In this document: positions 32,477 to 41,142 of the stretch, piece by piece
How the letters are laid out: each line of letters opens with the position of its first letter
How positions within the stretch are numbered: position 1 is the first letter of the stretch
Origin: Actinokineospora xionganensis
GTDB taxonomy: Bacteria > Actinomycetota > Actinomycetes > Mycobacteriales > Pseudonocardiaceae
DNA: 64,000 bases
Assembly (NCBI RefSeq): GCF_014323725.1
Contig: NZ_JABVED010000002.1
Span: 62,001 to 126,000 of the forward strand
Direction of reading: 5' to 3'
The notes under the pieces: model-generated
What the model was told of the DNA's origin: nothing
The model's input: only the letters and a program-made list of their open reading frames with translations
Databases searched by the model: none
Position numbers and translations under genes: made by a program

Positions 32477-33868
32477 GTGGCAACCGGGACGACCGTGTTC
32501 AGCCGGGTGACGGTGGTGGCGCCCAGAACGCGCATCGACGTGGCGCTGCCGGCGGACGTGTCCGTCGCGGACCTGCTGCCCATGTTGTTGGAGATGGCCA
32601 AGGAGACCACTCCCGACGGCGGCGCGCGCCACGGCGGGTGGTGTCTGGCCAAACTCGGCGACAACCCGCTCGACCCGAGCCGCACGCTCGGCTCCCTCGG
32701 CATCGTCGACGGCGACATGCTGCAGCTGCGCAAGCGCGCCGAGAACCCGCCGCCCCCGCTCTACGACGACGTCGTCGACGCGATCGCGGAGTCCACGCCG
32801 GACAGCTACCGGCCGTGGACCAAGGAGACGGCCAACCGGATCGGGCACATCGCGGGCTCGCTCGCGCTGATCGCGGGCGCCCTCGCGGTGTTCATGGCGG
32901 GCCCGATGTGGGGTGGCGGCAACCTCGGCCCGGCGATCACCGCGGGTGTGGCGGCGATCGTCGCGGTCGCACTCGGCGCGACCATCGCGCGGGCCTACCA
33001 GGCGCAGTCGACCGGTGTGCTGATCGCGGCGGCGGGCGGACTGCCGATGGCGTTCGCGAGCGGCCTGTCGATCGTGCCGGGCCAGCCCGGCCGGGCGAGC
33101 CTGCTGCTCGCCTGCACCCTGGTGCTGATCGTCGCCTCGGCCTCGATCATGCTCATCGGGGCGGGCATCACGACCTTCGTCGCCGCGGGCAGCGCGGCCA
33201 CCCTGGGCATCGTCGCGTTCGGTGTCGCGACCCTGATCGCGCACCCCGCGCCCGGCATCGCCGCGGGCACGGTCGCCGTCGCGCTGGGCGCGCTGTCGGT
33301 GCTGCCGCGGCTGACGATCCAGCTCGCCCGGCTGCCGCTGCCCACCGTTCCGGGCAGTGCCGAGGACCTCAAGGAAGACACCGGGTTCCCGGACTACCGC
33401 TCCATCGAGCGGCGCGCGGGCCTGGCGCACGAGTACATGACCGGCATGATCATCGGCTGCGGTCTCGCCACGGCCATCGGCGCCGTGGTGGCGGCGACCT
33501 CCCCGGACATCTGGGGTGTGATCCTCGGCGTCGTGGCGACCGTGGTGCTGCTGCTGCGTGCCCGCACTTACGCCAACGGCAGCCAGGCGGTGGCGCTGCT
33601 GGCGTCGGGCATGGTCAGCGCGGCAGGCATCCTGCTGGGCTGGCTGATGACAGCCGACCCGTTCGCGCGCCTGCTGTGGGTCTTCGGCGTTCTGGTGATC
33701 CTCGGCGCCGCGGCACTGGTGCTCGGCGTGATCTTCCCGAACCAGCGCTTCTCGCCGCCGCTGCGCCGCACGGTCGAGATCATCGAGGCCATCTGCATCG
33801 CGTCGGTGCTGCCCATCGCCCTGGGCGTCATGGACCTGTACAGCACGCTGCGCCACATCTCGTTCTAG
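32477..33868 (+). CDS. eccD: Type VII secretion integral membrane protein EccD
   Basis: A 463-aa protein forming the ESX membrane channel. The N-terminal ubiquitin-like domain (1-85) reads VFSRVTVVAPRTRIDVALP and LGSLGIVDGDMLQLR. Eleven hydrophobic helices follow. The GTG at 32477 is chosen because a GGGGG stands 7 nt upstream and the protein then starts MATGTTVFSRV; a GTG at 32453 would add eight residues without a site. It is followed by mycP with 8 bp between, as in other ESX loci. Confidence 0.92.
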   Translation: MATGTTVFSRVTVVAPRTRIDVALPADVSVADLLPMLLEMAKETTPDGGARHGGWCLAKLGDNPLDPSRTLGSLGIVDGDMLQLRKRAENPPPPLYDDVVDAIAESTPDSYRPWTKETANRIGHIAGSLALIAGALAVFMAGPMWGGGNLGPAITAGVAAIVAVALGATIARAYQAQSTGVLIAAAGGLPMAFASGLSIVPGQPGRASLLLACTLVLIVASASIMLIGAGITTFVAAGSAATLGIVAFGVATLIAHPAPGIAAGTVAVALGALSVLPRLTIQLARLPLPTVPGSAEDLKEDTGFPDYRSIERRAGLAHEYMTGMIIGCGLATAIGAVVAATSPDIWGVILGVVATVVLLLRARTYANGSQAVALLASGMVSAAGILLGWLMTADPFARLLWVFGVLVILGAAALVLGVIFPNQRFSPPLRRTVEIIEAICIASVLPIALGVMDLYSTLRHISF

Positions 33869-33876
33869 GGGAGAGC

Positions 33877-35301
33877 ATGCGAGTGGGAAAGATGCGGGGA
33901 ACAGCCGCGCTCACGGTCGCCCTGATGGTGACCGTGGCCGCGGCCCCCGGGGCGGCGGCGCAGCAGGAGAAGCAGGAGCCGACGTCGATGGCGACCCCGC
34001 CACCGTTGGAGCCGAACTGGCCCCTGCCCACCGGGATCGCGCCGGACACGAATTACGAGATCAAGACCCAGTGCATCTCCTCGCTCGACAAGGGTGTCGA
34101 CCTCAAGAACAAGCCGTGGGGACAGCAGCAGCTCCGGTTCGACGAGCTGCACAAGTTCTCCACGGGCACGGACATCCTCGTCGGCGTCATCGACACCGGG
34201 GTGAAGCCGCACCCGTACTTCCAAGACCGGATCAAGGGCGGCGGCGACCTCGTCAAGGGCGGTGACGGCCTGGAGGACTGCGACGGCCACGGCACGGAGG
34301 TCGCGGGCATCATCGCGGCCAAGCCGCCCGTGGAGAACGGCATCGGGTTCAAGGGAATCGCGCCGGACGCGCGGATCCTCTCCATTCGCCAGACAAGCAC
34401 GAACTACCAGGGCAGGCGCCCGAACGCGACCCAGGACCACGGGGCCGGGTCGGTCGAAAGCCTCGCCCAGGCTGTCGTCCACGCGGCCAACCAGGGCGTC
34501 CGCGTCCTGAACATGTCCGTGGACAGCTGCAGGCCGGTGTCCAACGGAGGCATCACCGCGGCGGAGAAGAACCTTCAGGCCGCCCTCCGGTACGCCTTCA
34601 AGGACAAGGACGTCGTGCTGGTCGCCTCGGCGGGCAACTCCGGCGAGAACTCCTGCCCGGACGCCACGAACGGCAGCGACCCGAACAACCCGACGCACCT
34701 GGTGACCCCGCCGTGGTTCTCCGAGTACGTGCTCTCGGTGGGCGCCACCGACCGCAACGGCGATCCGGCTCCGTTCTCGGTGCAGGGGCCATGGGTCTCG
34801 GTCGCCGCACCCGGCACGGAGATCATCTCGCTCGACCCCGCCGCGGGCAGCGACGGCCTGGCCAACCTGCAGGTCCTCAAGGACGGCAACAAGGTCCCGA
34901 TCCAGGGCACCAGCTTCGCGGCGCCCTATGTGGCCGGGCTGGCGGCGCTGATCCGCGAACGTCACAAGACCCTGAACGCCCAGCAGGTGATGGACCGGAT
35001 CAAGATCACGGCGTCGCACCCGGCGGCCCCGGGTGGGCGGGACAACCTCGTCGGACACGGTGTGATCAACCCGATCGGCGCGCTGACCGCGACCATTCCC
35101 AGCGAGCACGGCATCGCGGCGGACTCGCCGCTGGACGTGCAACTCGACCTGCCGCCCGCCGTCGAGACGAACTGGCTGCCGATGCGGGTCGCGGTGATCG
35201 GGTCGAGCGCGGGCGTGGTGGCACTGCTCCTGACGCTGTTCATCGTCCGAACCGTGCGCCGCAACAACGGCGACACCCCAGAACCCCGCGGCTCCGCCTA
35301 G
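33877..35301 (+). CDS. mycP: Mycosin, ESX-associated S8 serine protease
   Basis: A 474-aa membrane-bound subtilisin that stabilises the ESX complex and trims substrates outside the membrane. A signal peptide covers 1-28 (ALTVALMVTVAAAPGAAA). The catalytic triad is Asp106 (GVIDTGVKP), His138 (CDGHGTEVAG) and Ser346 (QGTSFAAPYVAG). A C-terminal helix (VAVIGSSAGVVALLLTLFIV) and a basic tail anchor it. The ATG at 33877 follows GGGGAG by 3 bp plus; the long open frame upstream is shadow of eccD. Translation is probably coupled to eccD. Confidence 0.95.
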   Translation: MRVGKMRGTAALTVALMVTVAAAPGAAAQQEKQEPTSMATPPPLEPNWPLPTGIAPDTNYEIKTQCISSLDKGVDLKNKPWGQQQLRFDELHKFSTGTDILVGVIDTGVKPHPYFQDRIKGGGDLVKGGDGLEDCDGHGTEVAGIIAAKPPVENGIGFKGIAPDARILSIRQTSTNYQGRRPNATQDHGAGSVESLAQAVVHAANQGVRVLNMSVDSCRPVSNGGITAAEKNLQAALRYAFKDKDVVLVASAGNSGENSCPDATNGSDPNNPTHLVTPPWFSEYVLSVGATDRNGDPAPFSVQGPWVSVAAPGTEIISLDPAAGSDGLANLQVLKDGNKVPIQGTSFAAPYVAGLAALIRERHKTLNAQQVMDRIKITASHPAAPGGRDNLVGHGVINPIGALTATIPSEHGIAADSPLDVQLDLPPAVETNWLPMRVAVIGSSAGVVALLLTLFIVRTVRRNNGDTPEPRGSA

Positions 35302-35382
35302 CTGGCCCGCCTCCCAGGAATTTGCCAGTCCGCCTCCCCGGAATTCTTACGTGTGGTCCTGATCAGGGGTATCCGGCGGTTC

Positions 35383-35419
35383 AAGGGGCACCGGGGTCGG
35401 GTTGCGTCGCGGTCCCCTT
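35383..35419. terminator. Imperfect hairpin between mycP and the glycine-rich gene
   Basis: AAGGGGCACCG pairs with CGGTCCCCTT with one bulged base over a long loop. It lies between two converging genes (stops 35301 and 35482). A bidirectional terminator is likely but the loop is large and no T-tract is present. Nothing else was seen in 35302-35481. Confidence 0.4.
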
Positions 35420-35481
35420 AGGCGGCGGTTTGAGGTGCCGTCAGTTCTTCGACTGCAAAGCCGAAGATGTCGACGGGGCGG

Positions 35482-36696
35482 TTAGTCCTCGCCGATTACG
35501 GAGGGGGAGGTCTTGGTGGGCTTGCCGAAGATGTCGACCGGGTCGGCCATCACGCGGTTTCGGGTCTTGTGTTCGGAGTCGCCGCCCTGCTGGCCGCCCA
35601 TTCCGCCCATCATCGGCATGCCGCCCATCATGCCGCCGCCCGTGCGGCCGTCACCGCCGCCGCCCGCGCTTGCCGCCGCGGCCAACGGCGTGCCTGCCGC
35701 GGGGCCCGGGAGTGCCTCGCCCGCCGTGACATAGCCGCCTGGCTGTGGGGTGGGCGGAGTCGCGGCGCCACCGCCACCACCGCCACCACTGATCGCGGCA
35801 CCGCCACCGCCACCTCCGCCGCCCTTGATCGCGTCCACCTGCGCGGGCGCGGGCTCTTCTGCCGCGCCCGCCTGCGCCGGGATGGCGGGCAGTTCCTGGG
35901 TGAACGCCCAGTTGTCGGCGGGCATCGGGTGCGCCATGGTGATCTTGTCGAAGACCTGGGAGCCGTCGATCCCCTCGCACAGGCCCACGAGCGCCTCAAG
36001 GACCTGGCGGACCGACTCGAACAGCTCCTTGGTGGGGCGCTTCATGTGGTCGAGGTAGAGCCGGGTGCGGTCCTCGCCCTGCATCGGCATCGCCATGGCC
36101 GTGGACGCGGTATCGGCCACGTCGGCAAGCAGGCCCGCCATGTCCGTGACGATCTGGCGCAGGCCGTCGGCCGTGTCGTCGAGGATCTCCGACATCCCGA
36201 CCATCGCGTCGGACATGTCGTGGCCCGCGAGCCCGATGCCATTCATGTACTCGATGAAGGAGTCCGCGTCGGCGCCTTCCCATGCGGCGTCGAGCCCGCC
36301 CAGGGGTTTGGTGAGGTTGTCGGCGACCTTGTCCGCCCGCAGGCCGACCATGCGCCAGCGCACCGCCTCGTCGTGCATGTCGCTCCAGCGGCCGACGACC
36401 GGCGCGAAGTACTCCTCGACCGGGTCGGGCACGCCGAGTTCGCCGCAGAGCCTGCTCAGGTAGTCGAGGTAGCCGCTGACGTCGGCCTCGATGTCGGCGC
36501 CGTTCGGGCCGCCCCGCTCGGGTCCGGCCGGGTCCACCAGGTGGTCCGGCTCGGCCACCGGCCTGCCGGGCCGGTCCTGGTCGAACCGCTCGACACCGGA
36601 CCGCTCCGCCACCAACCGGTCGGCGACCGGCCGCTCGGCGGCGACCCCGTCCTGGTCGACCCGCTCCGGTCGTTCGGCCGCGCCGCGCTTGTCCAT
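35482..36696 (-). CDS. Large ESX-associated glycine-rich protein with W-x-G, paralogue C
   Basis: A 404-aa protein. A charged start (1-60) is followed by a helical domain of about 200 residues. Within it LDAAWEGADADSFIEYMNG is a good W-x-G turn of the WXG100/PPE type. The linker has runs of glycine and GGMPMMGGMGGQQGGDSE, as in the paralogues at 12791 and 14981. The tail is HKTRNRVMADPVDIFGKP. No signal peptide. It stands 9 bp after an EspC-like gene, repeating the small-then-large pairing. A secreted ESX substrate is likely. Confidence 0.65.
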   Translation of the reverse strand: MDKRGAAERPERVDQDGVAAERPVADRLVAERSGVERFDQDRPGRPVAEPDHLVDPAGPERGGPNGADIEADVSGYLDYLSRLCGELGVPDPVEEYFAPVVGRWSDMHDEAVRWRMVGLRADKVADNLTKPLGGLDAAWEGADADSFIEYMNGIGLAGHDMSDAMVGMSEILDDTADGLRQIVTDMAGLLADVADTASTAMAMPMQGEDRTRLYLDHMKRPTKELFESVRQVLEALVGLCEGIDGSQVFDKITMAHPMPADNWAFTQELPAIPAQAGAAEEPAPAQVDAIKGGGGGGGGAAISGGGGGGGAATPPTPQPGGYVTAGEALPGPAAGTPLAAAASAGGGGDGRTGGGMMGGMPMMGGMGGQQGGDSEHKTRNRVMADPVDIFGKPTKTSPSVIGED

Positions 36697-36705
36697 CCCA
36701 GCCCC

Positions 36706-37020
36706 CTACGCCTGGCCGCTGCGGTTGATCTCGCGCACGCTGTCGCCCTCGGAGACGGCGTAGTGCTCGGCGACCTGCCCGAGGCTGTCCGCCGCCGACT
36801 CCAACGCCTCGACGGCCCGCGTGAGCTGACCGCGCAGCACCTCGGCGGCGCGCCCGTACGACTCGGCGATGCGCACCGTCCGGCCCAGCGAGCCGAAGGC
36901 CTCCGCGGCCAGCGGCGCGGTGTTGAGCACCTCGGCTCCCGCGCCGAGCGCTTCCGCGTTCTCGGCGACCTTCTTCGCGTAACCACTGACCCAGTCGGGA
37001 TCGACCTTGATGGCAGTCAT
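36706..37020 (-). CDS. EspC/DUF2580-like ESX target protein
   Basis: A 104-aa all-helical protein starting MTAIKVDPDWVSGYAKKVAE, close to the EspC-type family of ESX targets. The tail contains HYAVSEGD, a YxxxE export signal. It lies between eccB and the 404-aa W-x-G protein, and the two are probably secreted as a pair. The ATG at 37020 begins 71 bp after the eccB stop. Confidence 0.75.
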   Translation of the reverse strand: MTAIKVDPDWVSGYAKKVAENAEALGAGAEVLNTAPLAAEAFGSLGRTVRIAESYGRAAEVLRGQLTRAVEALESAADSLGQVAEHYAVSEGDSVREINRSGQA

Positions 37021-37091
37021 CGACTACCGACCTCCTCGCACGCCCTTGTCACCTTCTGACGGTAATGCGCGCGAGCCGGTTCCCGAAGTGC

Positions 37092-38714
37092 TCAGCCGCC
37101 TGGAGCTTTCGGGGCCGTGGACGGGAACTGCCCCGGTTGCACGGCCACCGAGTCGAAGGTCTGCCGGACGTCGCGGGTGTTGAGCGACGCCCCGTTGGGC
37201 AGCAGCCGCATGATCGCGTCCGGCGCCGGGCGCTGGTTCGCCAGGCCGAGTGCCGTCGCGGTCTTCGCGTCCGGCACACCGAACTTCACGCCCCGGTCGG
37301 AGACCAGGTAGATCGGGCCGGTCGCGAAGTCCACCTTGGATGTCGCGCCGCGCACGACCGCGGCGCGGCCCGGCGGCATGTAGAAGTGGTCGAGACGCTG
37401 GCCGTCGGCGCTCGGGGTGCTGATCGGCACCGTGGCGGGCTCGCCACGCGGGGTGCGCGGCAGCGGCAGCTGGGTGCCGACGTGGACCTGCGTGTGCTCG
37501 TCGGCGTCCGGGCCCTCGCCCACCACGTACCAACGCAGGCAGGCGACCGGGAAGTTCACCGGATCGAGTGCTTCCGGCACGACCTTCGGGAAGGTGCTCT
37601 CGTCGATCTCGTTCGACGGCGACGCGCCGGGGATCTGGTCCGGGCGCACCTCCGTGATCTTGTCGCCGCCCGCGGTGGACTTGAACCGGATGAGGTCGGC
37701 GGTGGTCTTCTTGATCTTCTGCACACCGTCGCGCAGGATCACGTAGTAGTCGTTCTCGATCGCCGATGCGCCCGCACGCTGGATGGACACGATCGAGCCC
37801 ACCGGCAGACCTTTGATGTCGACCTGGCTGGCGCCGCCAAGGCCCGGGATCGGCGGCGACTCAAGCTTCGGCGCCTCGGGAATCGCGTTGAGCAGTCCCG
37901 TGGTGATCTGTCGGATGTTCTCGGTCCGCAGGTTCAGCGCGGTCGTCACTCGACTGTCGGCCATATCCACCTCGGCGCGGACCGTGTTGGCGTTCTTCTT
38001 GACCGCCGTCTCAGGCGTGCGATAGACGAGGTAGACCTTCTTGTTTTCGGCCTGGACCAGCAGAGCCTCGTTGACCGCGAGTTCGGGTCCGAAGTCGGTG
38101 TGGCCCGCCGCGACCGTGGTCTCGATCTTGTTCTCGCTCGCGGGCTTGTTCAGGCTGCGGTCGAGTTGGTACTCGTCGCACACCGCCCAGTCGCTGTTGA
38201 TCCGCTGGTCGTCGCCGGGCAGCATCTGCGGCCCGTCCGGGATGCCGGTCAGCCGCTCGCGGGTGATGTCGACGAGCTTCGAGTCCGGAACGACCTCGAC
38301 CTTGGCGGGACCGCCCGCGGCGCCGCTGCCGTCGTCGGTCTGGCTGCCGGGCTGATCACCGCCGTTGTTGCTGCGGGCCAGCAGCAACAGCCTCGCGGAG
38401 GCCAGGTTGAACGTCGGGACTAGGACCTTGCCCCGATCCGTGTTCGTCAACAGCACATAGATCGCCCCCGACGGCTGGGCGATGACGATGCCGTCTTGGC
38501 CCGGGGCCTTCGGCGCGGGCTTGAGCAGCCCGAAGATCAGCACGCCGATCATGCCGATGGCGGCGATGCACACACCCACGATCGTGGCTCTGGAGTGCGT
38601 GCGCATCGGGTCATGGAGCATCACCGCGTCCTTGCGGACCAACGCCGACTGCATTCTGCGCAGTACGAAGCGGTATGCCTGAACCTGAGACTTGGTAGTC
38701 GGTGTTGATGGCAT
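37092..38714 (-). CDS. eccB: Type VII secretion protein EccB
   Basis: A 540-aa core membrane component. The N-terminal cytoplasmic segment reads MPSTPTTKSQVQAYRFVLRR, the family hallmark. One transmembrane helix follows (IVGVCIAAIGMIGVLIFGLL, about 45-64). The rest is the large periplasmic domain with two well-spaced cysteines (WAVCDEYQ, VACLRWY). The ATG at 38714 fixes the start. Long open sequence further upstream is antisense to eccE. It diverges from eccE over 105 bp. Confidence 0.95.
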   Translation of the reverse strand: MPSTPTTKSQVQAYRFVLRRMQSALVRKDAVMLHDPMRTHSRATIVGVCIAAIGMIGVLIFGLLKPAPKAPGQDGIVIAQPSGAIYVLLTNTDRGKVLVPTFNLASARLLLLARSNNGGDQPGSQTDDGSGAAGGPAKVEVVPDSKLVDITRERLTGIPDGPQMLPGDDQRINSDWAVCDEYQLDRSLNKPASENKIETTVAAGHTDFGPELAVNEALLVQAENKKVYLVYRTPETAVKKNANTVRAEVDMADSRVTTALNLRTENIRQITTGLLNAIPEAPKLESPPIPGLGGASQVDIKGLPVGSIVSIQRAGASAIENDYYVILRDGVQKIKKTTADLIRFKSTAGGDKITEVRPDQIPGASPSNEIDESTFPKVVPEALDPVNFPVACLRWYVVGEGPDADEHTQVHVGTQLPLPRTPRGEPATVPISTPSADGQRLDHFYMPPGRAAVVRGATSKVDFATGPIYLVSDRGVKFGVPDAKTATALGLANQRPAPDAIMRLLPNGASLNTRDVRQTFDSVAVQPGQFPSTAPKAPGG

Positions 38715-38741
38715 TCTCGGCCTGCTGCTCTCCCCGTCGCG

Positions 38742-38766
38742 GTACGGTTCCGGAGGATAGCCGTAC
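38742..38766. promoter_or_regulatory. Inverted repeat in the eccB-eccE divergent region
   Basis: GTACGG (38742-38747) and CCGTAC (38761-38766) are inverted around a 13-nt spacer. The centre lies about 40 bp before eccB and 65 bp before eccE, so one regulator could act on both. No protein is known to bind it, and six-base arms can arise by chance. Confidence 0.25.
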
Positions 38767-38819
38767 GGCCGTCGCCGTATGTGGGGTTCTCCACCAACCG
38801 AGGGGAAGAGATCTAGCGG

Positions 38820-40283
38820 ATGTCCGTGACCACTCCTCCGCGACAGGGCCGGACGCCACCTCCCGGTGGCCCGGGTCGACCTCCCGGCCCAGGCGGACCC
38901 GGCAGACCAGGCGGACCCGGTGGCCCCGGCGGACCTCCCGGACCAGGGGGACCTGGCGGCCCAGGAGGTCCTGGCGGACCTGGCGGACCCCCGCCCGCGG
39001 GACCGGGACCCGCCGCCGCGGCGCAGCCGCCTGCCGGACCGCGGGTCCGCGTGTCGGCGCGCAGGCGCCACCGCGGGTCGAGCCTCGGCAGCCTGCCGGT
39101 GTCCAACCTTGTCGTGCTCGAAGTCGGCCTGGCCCTCGGCCTTGTCCTGCTCGCCATCGACCTCGGCCTCGTCTACGTGTCGATCGGCATCGCCGTGGCC
39201 GCGCTGGTTCTCGCGTTCCTGCGCTGGCGCGGCCGCTGGTTCACCCAGTGGATCGGCCTGACCGCGCGCTATTCCGTGCGGTCGCACGCACGGGTCACGA
39301 AGCCGCCGAGCCCGGTGACCATGGAGGCGGTCGCGGCGCAGGACGAAGCCGCGGTGACCGGTCCGGACGACCCGCGGGTCAACCTGCTGCGGCTGGCGGT
39401 GCCCGACCTGGTCGTGGCACACGCGGTCGACCACGAGCAGCGCCCGCTGGGCCTGGCCTGGCACGAGGGCACCTGGACCGCGGTCCTGCTGGTCGACCCG
39501 GCCCCCGCGCTGGTCAGCCAGGTCGGGTCCACCCCGAGCCTGCCGCTGGGCGCGCTGGCGCCCTGCCTGGAAGACCGCGGTGTGGTGCTCGACGCCATCC
39601 AGGTCATCTGGCACTGCTACCCCGGAAGTGTCGCGCTGCCACCGAGTTCGCCCGCGCTGGCGTCCTACCTGGAGGTGCTCGGCCCGCTGCCCGCGGCGGC
39701 CCGGCGCACCACGTGGGTCGCGGTCCGGCTCGACCCGCGCCGCTGCCCGGCCGCGGTCCGCGAGCGTGGCGGCGGCGTCGTCGGCGCCCACCGCGCGCTC
39801 ATCGGCGCGTTGTCCCGGGTGCGCAACGCCCTCGAGTCGCGCGGTGTGCCGACCCGGCCGCTGGACCCGGACGAGTTGCTCAAGGCAGGCATCTCCGCGG
39901 CCGAACTCACCTCCGTCGCGGGCTCCAACACCCGGGTGTCGCTGCGCGAGCGGTGGACCGGCGTCACGGCGGCGGGCATCGGCCACGCCAGCTACGCGAT
40001 CACCGGCTGGCCACAGGGCAAGCTGGCGACGAGCCTGAACTCGCTCACCGGTGTGCGCGCCATGTCGGCGACGGTCGCGATGTCGATCTCGCCCGGCAGC
40101 GACGAGGGCAAGGTGGGCCTGCGCGGCCTGGTCCGGGTCAGCGCCCGCAACCCCGACGAGCTCAGCGACGCCGACGACCGGCTGTCGGCGATCTCCGACC
40201 GGCTCGGCATCACCCTGACCCCGCTGCGCGGGCTCCAGGTCGCCGGGCTGGCCGCCACACTGCCGCTGGGGGGACAGGCATGA
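38820..40283 (+). CDS. eccE: Type VII secretion protein EccE with collagen-like N-terminus
   Basis: A 487-aa protein. Residues 10-60 are a GGP/GPP-repeat segment like collagen. Two transmembrane helices follow (LVVLEVGLALGLVLLAIDLG and VSIGIAVAALVLAFLRW, about 98-135). The large C-terminal domain fits EccE of the ESX membrane complex (LSLNSLTGV-type region, ISARNPDELSDADDRL-like segment). The ATG at 38820 has GGGGAAGAG upstream. ESX-4 of M. tuberculosis lacks EccE but, as I recall, the M. abscessus ESX-4 has it. The stop overlaps a 78-bp minigene. Confidence 0.82.
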   Translation: MSVTTPPRQGRTPPPGGPGRPPGPGGPGRPGGPGGPGGPPGPGGPGGPGGPGGPGGPPPAGPGPAAAAQPPAGPRVRVSARRRHRGSSLGSLPVSNLVVLEVGLALGLVLLAIDLGLVYVSIGIAVAALVLAFLRWRGRWFTQWIGLTARYSVRSHARVTKPPSPVTMEAVAAQDEAAVTGPDDPRVNLLRLAVPDLVVAHAVDHEQRPLGLAWHEGTWTAVLLVDPAPALVSQVGSTPSLPLGALAPCLEDRGVVLDAIQVIWHCYPGSVALPPSSPALASYLEVLGPLPAAARRTTWVAVRLDPRRCPAAVRERGGGVVGAHRALIGALSRVRNALESRGVPTRPLDPDELLKAGISAAELTSVAGSNTRVSLRERWTGVTAAGIGHASYAITGWPQGKLATSLNSLTGVRAMSATVAMSISPGSDEGKVGLRGLVRVSARNPDELSDADDRLSAISDRLGITLTPLRGLQVAGLAATLPLGGQA

Positions 40284-40357
40284 GCGAGCTTGCGAGCGAA
40301 TCATCGACACAGGGCGACCGCGAGCGGCGGCACCGAGCCTGCGAGGGGGCGTCGTGA
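40280..40357 (+). repeat. MIRU-like 78-bp intercistronic minigene
   Basis: An ATG at 40280 overlaps the eccE stop as ATGA. A 25-codon frame beginning MSELASESSTQGDRERR runs to a TGA at 40355-40357. That stop overlaps the GTG of the next gene as GTGA. Length (78 bp), double overlap and a GCGAGCTTGCGAGCGA core all resemble mycobacterial interspersed repetitive units, which insert at such ATGA junctions. Only one copy is in the window. Confidence 0.5.
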
Positions 40358-41085
40358 GTGGGTCCAGCAGGCTTCTCGACACGCAGGGCGGCGCGGGCGG
40401 GATCGCGCCGGAGTTCATGGTCTCGCCCGAGATGCTCGACGCGGTCAGCCCATCCGGCGACCGCGGCGGCATGGTCCTGGGCTCCGGCCTGCAGGGCGAG
40501 CCGCTGACCATCTCGGCGCTGCGTCCGGCGCCGACGAGGATCGTGCTCGTCGGCGGGCTCTACCTGGCCCGCCAGGTGGCGCTGCGGGCGATGGCGGTCG
40601 GCGCGTGGGTGGTCGTGGCCACCGGTCGCCCCGGCGCATGGCAGGTGCTGCAGAAGGCGGCGGGCAACGGTCCGGACGGACGCCCGGCCCCGCTGGTGCA
40701 GATCCGCAGGCTCAGCCCGGTCGAGCTGCCGCGGCCGTCGGAGGACGGTCCGCTGCTCGTCGTGCACGATGGCGGTCCGACGCCGCAGGAGCTCTTCCCG
40801 CCGCGCTCGCCCTGGCAGACCACGGTGTACGTGCTGCCCTACATGCACCCGCAGGCCGGGGCGACGGCCAACGCCGCCGACCTCGTGCTGCTGCAGCGGC
40901 TCCCCGTTGGCCAGGCGCAGCTCGCGGCCCGGATCTGGCGGCTGCCGCCGCCGATGGTGCAGCAGCTGACGACGCTGGCCGACGATCAGGTCGTCGCGCT
41001 GGGCCGCAACCTCTGGCGGCCGCTGCGACTGGTCACCACGGCGAAGGAACAGCAGATCCTGGGTCCGGTCCGCCGCGGCGACTGA
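40354..41085 (+). CDS. ESX-locus protein of unknown function
   Basis: A 243-aa soluble protein starting at GTG 40354. Beta strand and loop patterns such as TRIVLVGGLYLARQVALR and VGAWVVVATGRPGAWQVL suggest an alpha/beta fold, but no nucleotide motif is complete. No signal peptide or helix long enough for a membrane is seen. It is the last gene of the ESX transcript after eccE, coupled through the 78-bp minigene. It does not match a standard Ecc component that I know. Confidence 0.6.
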   Translation: MSGSSRLLDTQGGAGGIAPEFMVSPEMLDAVSPSGDRGGMVLGSGLQGEPLTISALRPAPTRIVLVGGLYLARQVALRAMAVGAWVVVATGRPGAWQVLQKAAGNGPDGRPAPLVQIRRLSPVELPRPSEDGPLLVVHDGGPTPQELFPPRSPWQTTVYVLPYMHPQAGATANAADLVLLQRLPVGQAQLAARIWRLPPPMVQQLTTLADDQVVALGRNLWRPLRLVTTAKEQQILGPVRRGD

Positions 41086-41098
41086 CACCCCCACGGCA

Positions 41099-41142
41099 CG
41101 ACTTTCCGCCCCTGACACCGCGCGACGTCGGGGGCGGAGTCG
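41099..41142 (+). terminator. Hairpin after the ESX genes
   Basis: CGACT..CCGCCCC pairs with GGGGCGG..AGTCG, with two unpaired T bases in one arm. It lies 14 bp after the stop at 41085. No T-tract follows, but the stem is long and GC-rich. It is the likely end of the eccE transcript. Confidence 0.5.

Noticed and set aside
32638-33876. N-terminal extension of the mycosin frame
   Set aside because: It is a frame shadow of eccD; the real start at 33877 has a ribosome binding site and a signal peptide.
40280-40357. Ordinary small ORF between eccE and the next gene
   Set aside because: The double overlap, exact 78-bp length and repetitive core fit a MIRU-like element better than a normal gene, so it is listed as a repeat.
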